DNA from: Candidatus Fraserbacteria bacterium
GTDB lineage: Bacteria; Bipolaricaulota; Bipolaricaulia; RBG-16-55-9; JAJCYT01
NCBI GenBank assembly: GCA_029262795.1
Contig: JAJCYT010000028.1
Coordinates: 219,345 to 283,344 of the forward strand
Reading direction: 5' to 3'
Length of the DNA: 64,000 bases
Both the position numbers and the translations under genes were made by a program. The notes under the pieces are model-generated. The model had not been told where the DNA came from and ran no database searches. It saw only the letters and a program-made list of their open reading frames with translations. Below, in pieces: positions 61,383-64,000 of the stretch. The first letter of the stretch is position 1. Each line of letters starts with the position of its first letter.

Positions 61383-61955
61383 TTATTTCTTGTCCAATTG
61401 AATGTCGAATAATTGCACCAGCATGCGGGCGAGGCCTCGGCTGGCTGGGCCAAGCTGATCTGAAAATGCGATTAAGATCAGATCGTCGTTTTGTAGATCG
61501 AAAAAGTTGTATTCTAGAGTTCTGGTTGAATCTGGCGCTATCAAATCAAGTGGGTCCTGCGTGTCTGCAAAGGTCACACCGTTGTGATATTTCAACAACA
61601 CTGCGCCACTGGCCCCACCCTGTAATGCACGGTCTCGCAGAGGCCAGGCTACGTCAGGCAATTTCACATTGCGTAGCTGAATGGCACATGCAACCTCTCC
61701 CAATTTGAGATCATTTAATTTCATCTGGTTAGAAAAGCTCGCAATGCTATTCAGTAATTCTGAAAAAATTTCGTAGCCTGTTTGAGTGAGTGATGTTCCC
61801 GCTTTGGCAAACTCAACCCACTCCAGTGATTTCATCTTGTTGAGATGTGTCCGGACGGTGCTTTCCGTAATGCCAGTTTGTTCCACTAGCGTACGGCGGC
61901 CCAAAGGGTGCTGGCTCAACAAACAGATGATGGAAATCACAACTTCGCTTTGCAT
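61383..61955 (-). CDS. Winged-helix regulator of the ABC importer (DUF4443-like)
   Basis: 190 residues. The N-terminal winged helix (residues 1-65: LSQHPLGRRTLVEQTGITES, then TVRTHLNKMKSLEWVEFAKA) is followed by a sensor-like domain (about 80-190) with VAWPLRDRALQGGASGAVLL and DLQNDDLILIAFSD. The latter resembles DUF4443 domains that I know mainly from archaeal regulators; this assignment is from memory of the family pattern. It heads the importer unit. A perfect 19-bp palindrome lies 15 bases upstream of the ATG. That arrangement fits repression of the importer by a ligand-bound regulator. AAGGAAG is the ribosome site. Confidence 0.7.
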   Translation of the reverse strand: MQSEVVISIICLLSQHPLGRRTLVEQTGITESTVRTHLNKMKSLEWVEFAKAGTSLTQTGYEIFSELLNSIASFSNQMKLNDLKLGEVACAIQLRNVKLPDVAWPLRDRALQGGASGAVLLKYHNGVTFADTQDPLDLIAPDSTRTLEYNFFDLQNDDLILIAFSDQLGPASRGLARMLVQLFDIQLDKK

Positions 61956-61970
61956 CTTGCTTCCTTATAG

Positions 61971-61989
61971 GTGGGATAATTTATCCCAC
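61971..61989. promoter_or_regulatory. 19-bp palindromic operator candidate
   Basis: GTGGGATAATTTATCCCAC is a perfect palindrome around its central T. It lies just upstream of the winged-helix regulator gene and its TATAAG/AAGGAAG leader, where a repressor would block transcription. A partial second copy begins at 62037. Confidence 0.65.
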
Positions 61990-62036
61990 TTGATTTTAGT
62001 TTCTATTTTAAACAGGCAGAAATTGGGTGTCAAATG

Positions 62037-62049
62037 GTGGGATAGTTTA
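62037..62049. promoter_or_regulatory. Second, partial operator-like site
   Basis: GTGGGATAGTTTA matches the left 13 bases of the palindrome at 61971 with one change. The right half-site is not kept. It begins 66 bases from the first, so it could support cooperative binding or regulate the divergent SRAP gene. Confidence 0.45.
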
Positions 62050-62070
62050 CGTTGATTGGCGCACTCAAAG

Positions 62071-62108
62071 CCGGAGGCCTCCCGATGGCATATTCGGGAG
62101 GCCTCCGG
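62071..62108. repeat. Strong GC-rich inverted repeat in divergent spacer
   Basis: CCGGAGGCCTCCCGA (62071-62085) and TCGGGAGGCCTCCGG (62094-62108) are perfect 15-bp arms with an 8-base loop. Each arm also contains the shorter palindrome GGAGGCCTCC. It lies between divergent genes, so it is unlikely to be a terminator for either. Its GC content stands out from the surrounding AT-rich spacer, which suggests a REP-like insertion or a protein-binding site. Confidence 0.55.
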
Positions 62109-62223
62109 TACCCCAATTTGGTGAGAGAGACAGGGTAGGTAAGGCACTTTGATCTACAAGCGAAAATGGATTACAGTTTCTAGAAAAGGAACGAAAATTT
62201 CGTGGAAAATCGGTGAAAAATAC

Positions 62224-62910
62224 ATGTGTGGAAGATTCACTTTAACCATTTCTCCTGAGCTATTGGCACAAATCTTCAACCTTCCCTTGATCCCAGGAAT
62301 GCTTGGCCCGCGCTTTAATATTGCGCCCACGCAGCCTGTTACCACCATTGTCAAACCATCTGCTCAAGCAGAAAGACAATTCAAAATGCAGAAATGGGGA
62401 TTGGTCCCTTCATGGTCCAAAGATCCTAGCATTGGGGCGAAAATGATCAATGCACGTTCTGAAACAGTGTTGGAAAAACCTTCATTTCGCACGCCATTTC
62501 GACGCCAACGTTGCCTCATCCCAGGAGATGGATTTTATGAATGGTCCGCAATCGAAGGCGGCAAACAGCCCATCTATATTCGCCGTCGAGATCAAGGTGT
62601 GTTTGCTTTTGCAGGTTTATGGGATCGTTGGGAAAATAACGATGAAGTGATCGAATCCTGCACCATCATCACCACCGAACCAAACGATCTTTTAAGAAAA
62701 TACCACCACCGCATGGCCGTGATGCTTCAACCTGAAGACTACGATATATGGATTGATCCAGAGTTGAATGATCTTGAGCCATTGCTTGAATTGCTCAAAC
62801 CTTATCCTACTGAGTTGTTGGAAGCTTTCCCTGTTAACAAAACAGTTAATAAAGCAACCAATGAATCGTCAGAGTGTATTCAACCAGCGGAGCAATCTTT
62901 AGGTTTTTGA
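62224..62910 (+). CDS. SRAP (YedK/HMCES) abasic-site-crosslinking protein
   Basis: 228 residues from ATG 62224; the start must be here because Cys2 is the catalytic residue (MCGRFTLTISPELLAQIF), although the frame is open further upstream. Other conserved parts are FNIAPTQPVTTIV, MQKWGLVPSWSKDPSIGAKM, INARSETVLEKPSFRTPFRR, RCLIPGDGFYEW with the active Glu, and LLRKYHHRMAVML with the active His. It binds single-stranded DNA and forms a covalent link to abasic sites, shielding them during replication. GGTGAAAA precedes the ATG. Transcribed alone, with the hairpin and operator region upstream. Confidence 0.93.
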   Translation: MCGRFTLTISPELLAQIFNLPLIPGMLGPRFNIAPTQPVTTIVKPSAQAERQFKMQKWGLVPSWSKDPSIGAKMINARSETVLEKPSFRTPFRRQRCLIPGDGFYEWSAIEGGKQPIYIRRRDQGVFAFAGLWDRWENNDEVIESCTIITTEPNDLLRKYHHRMAVMLQPEDYDIWIDPELNDLEPLLELLKPYPTELLEAFPVNKTVNKATNESSECIQPAEQSLGF

Positions 62911-62919
62911 GTTGAAAAA

Positions 62920-63387
62920 TTATTGACTAAACGTTTTAAGTGCGTTGATGAGTTCGATCAGGCTGTCTGCGGCTTCGATGCCTTTGTTGGATTTTACACC
63001 AGCGCGGGCTTGTGCCTGTTCAAACGTATCACAGGTTAGGACACCGAACACCACGGGTGTTTCGCTGGATAAACCCAAACGAGTGATGCCACTTCCGGCT
63101 GCGCCACACACATAATCGAAGTGAGGCGTGTCTCCACGAATCACACAACCCAAAGCCATTACGCCATCGTAATTGCCTGTTTTTTCCATGATGTGAAGCG
63201 TTTGTGGCAATTCAAATGCACCAGGCACCCAAACTGCGTCAATATCCAAATCAGCCACGCCAAAACTGACAAGGCGATCCACAGCCCCTTTAAGCAAATT
63301 TTCGGTAATGACGGTGTTAAAGCGGCTGACGGCAATGCCAATCTTTAAGCCACTGCCATTCAGGTTGCCTTGATAAACATTGGGCAT
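62920..63387 (-). CDS. ribH: 6,7-dimethyl-8-ribityllumazine synthase
   Basis: 155 residues. Penultimate step of riboflavin synthesis. RFNTVITENLLKGAVDRLVS, VWVPGAFELPQTLHIMEKTG, VMALGCVIRGDTPHFDYVCG and VFGVLTCDTFEQAQARAG are the family blocks; the catalytic His is in the TPHFDYV segment. It follows ribBA by 8 bases, so the two are in one unit. The substrate butanone phosphate would be made by the first domain of RibBA if that domain is present beyond the window edge. Confidence 0.97.
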   Translation of the reverse strand: MPNVYQGNLNGSGLKIGIAVSRFNTVITENLLKGAVDRLVSFGVADLDIDAVWVPGAFELPQTLHIMEKTGNYDGVMALGCVIRGDTPHFDYVCGAAGSGITRLGLSSETPVVFGVLTCDTFEQAQARAGVKSNKGIEAADSLIELINALKTFSQ

Positions 63388-63395
63388 AAAAATCC

Positions 63396-64000
63396 TTACA
63401 GCAAGTGCCCCATCTTTTCCTTTTTGGTTTGCAGATAGCGCACATTGTGTTCGTTGGGTTCTACGGTCAAAGGTAACTGCTCGGTGATCTTCATGCCGTA
63501 ACCCTCAATACCCACTATTTTCTTAGGGTTGTTGGTCAGGATGCGGATGGTGGTCAGCCCCAGATCTTTAAGGATCTGAACCCCTATGCCGTAATCGCGT
63601 AAATCAGCAGGATAGCCAAGTTCTTGATTGGCTTCTACGGTGTCCAGACCTTTATCCTGAAGGTGATAGGCTTTGATCTTATGGACCAGGCCAATGCCTC
63701 GTCCTTCCTGGCGAAGATAAAGGACCACACCCGCCTCTTCCTCTTGAATTCGTTGCATGGCCATGTGAAGCTGTTCGCCGCAGTCGCAGCGCAGGGAGCC
63801 AAAGATATCACCGGTGGCACATTCGGAGTGAACGCGAACGAGAACATTCTTAGCTTTAGAAACATCACCCTTAACCAAGGCAAGATGTTCTTTGTCATCC
63901 AAAAGATTTCGATAGCCAAACACCCTAAAGTCACCGAATCCAGTTGGCATTTTTGCCTCTGCCACTGCTTCCACAAGTTTTTCACGCTGGCTACGATACT
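63396..64000 (-). CDS. ribA: GTP cyclohydrolase II, probably RibBA (5' end beyond window)
   Basis: The frame is open through base 64000, so the gene continues to the right; an internal GTG at 63974 is not the start, because [19 protein letters not shown] reads straight into the domain. About 200 residues of the GTP cyclohydrolase II domain are visible: [20 protein letters not shown] (zinc cysteines), [20 protein letters not shown], then [20 protein letters not shown] and [20 protein letters not shown]. It opens GTP for riboflavin synthesis. The upstream sequence with YRSQREKL looks like the linker of a RibBA fusion, but the RibB half is not in the window. Confidence 0.95.
   Translation of the reverse strand, partial: YRSQREKLVEAVAEAKMPTGFGDFRVFGYRNLLDDKEHLALVKGDVSKAKNVLVRVHSECATGDIFGSLRCDCGEQLHMAMQRIQEEEAGVVLYLRQEGRGIGLVHKIKAYHLQDKGLDTVEANQELGYPADLRDYGIGVQILKDLGLTTIRILTNNPKKIVGIEGYGMKITEQLPLTVEPNEHNVRYLQTKKEKMGHLL

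Noticed and set aside
62071..62108. Terminator for SRAP or regulator gene
   Set aside because: The hairpin lies between two divergent starts and has no T tract on either side.
61956..62223. Possible cobalamin riboswitch for the importer operon
   Set aside because: No B12-box-like sequence or long structured leader; the palindrome and regulator gene explain the control better.
1..64000. tRNA, rRNA, CRISPR arrays, transposases or phage genes
   Set aside because: Intergenic spaces were read on both strands and are mostly under 300 bases; none shows a tRNA cloverleaf, regular spacer repeats or recombinase genes.

Overview
The window is ordinary chromosomal DNA of moderate GC content from a free-living bacterium, most likely one with two membranes. 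Signs of an outer membrane are several exported proteins ending in an aromatic residue after alternating beta strands, and a periplasmic-binding-protein importer. Housekeeping genes are of general bacterial type (purH, glmS, murA, rho, hflX, lysS, greA, rnpA, rpmF, mutS, ilvD, ribBA-ribH). I cannot place the organism in a phylum. The many exported proteins ending in a paired Trp-helix module, and the archaeal-looking winged-helix regulator, suggest an under-studied lineage rather than a well-known proteobacterium; that is inference. There are no rRNA or tRNA genes, CRISPR arrays, transposases or phage genes.

Layout. 1-3.5 kb: tail of purH, an Lrp-type regulator overlapping an EamA exporter, a MOSC protein and an MscS channel. 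3.5-13.4 kb (minus strand): glmS-amidohydrolase pair, an exported PQQ-type sugar dehydrogenase, and the overlapping set rho-murA-hflX preceded by a glycosyltransferase. 13.6-17.5 kb (plus): adenosine deaminase, a beta-rich exported protein, a second EamA transporter. 17.5-23.1 kb (minus): C45 acyltransferase-like hydrolase, ccdA with a MazG-like hydrolase, rpmF, lysS with a PAP2 phosphatase, greA, rnpA. 23.2-25.9 kb (plus): two exported proteins and a hydrolase. 25.9-31.8 kb (minus): a sigma-70 factor and DUF445-mobA-mutS. 32-37.8 kb: divergent hydrolase/methyltransferase pair, CHASE-PAS histidine kinase, exported beta-propeller, ParA with a small ribbon-helix-helix-like partner. 38-41.2 kb: ilvD, a small membrane protein, ACT and thioesterase genes.

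41.2-46.1 kb is the most distinctive part: three adjacent exported proteins built from PKD domains, a repeated beta module (M module) and a C-terminal paired-helix module (D module). The D module recurs at the end of the sugar dehydrogenase 34 kb away. 46.4-50.7 kb holds a small exported protein and the SbcCD nuclease. 50.7-53 kb has a one-domain asparaginase, a second beta-propeller paralogous to that at 36 kb, and a companion exported protein.

53-61.9 kb links cobalamin and c-di-GMP functions. An HD-GYP/GAF/GGDEF protein is followed by a cytoplasmic cobalamin-binding-like protein, an ATP:cob(I)alamin adenosyltransferase and cytidine deaminase. Next comes a BtuFCD/FecBCD-type ABC importer headed by a winged-helix regulator whose gene is preceded by a perfect 19-bp palindrome. 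The window ends with an SRAP protein and ribH-ribBA, the latter cut by the right edge.
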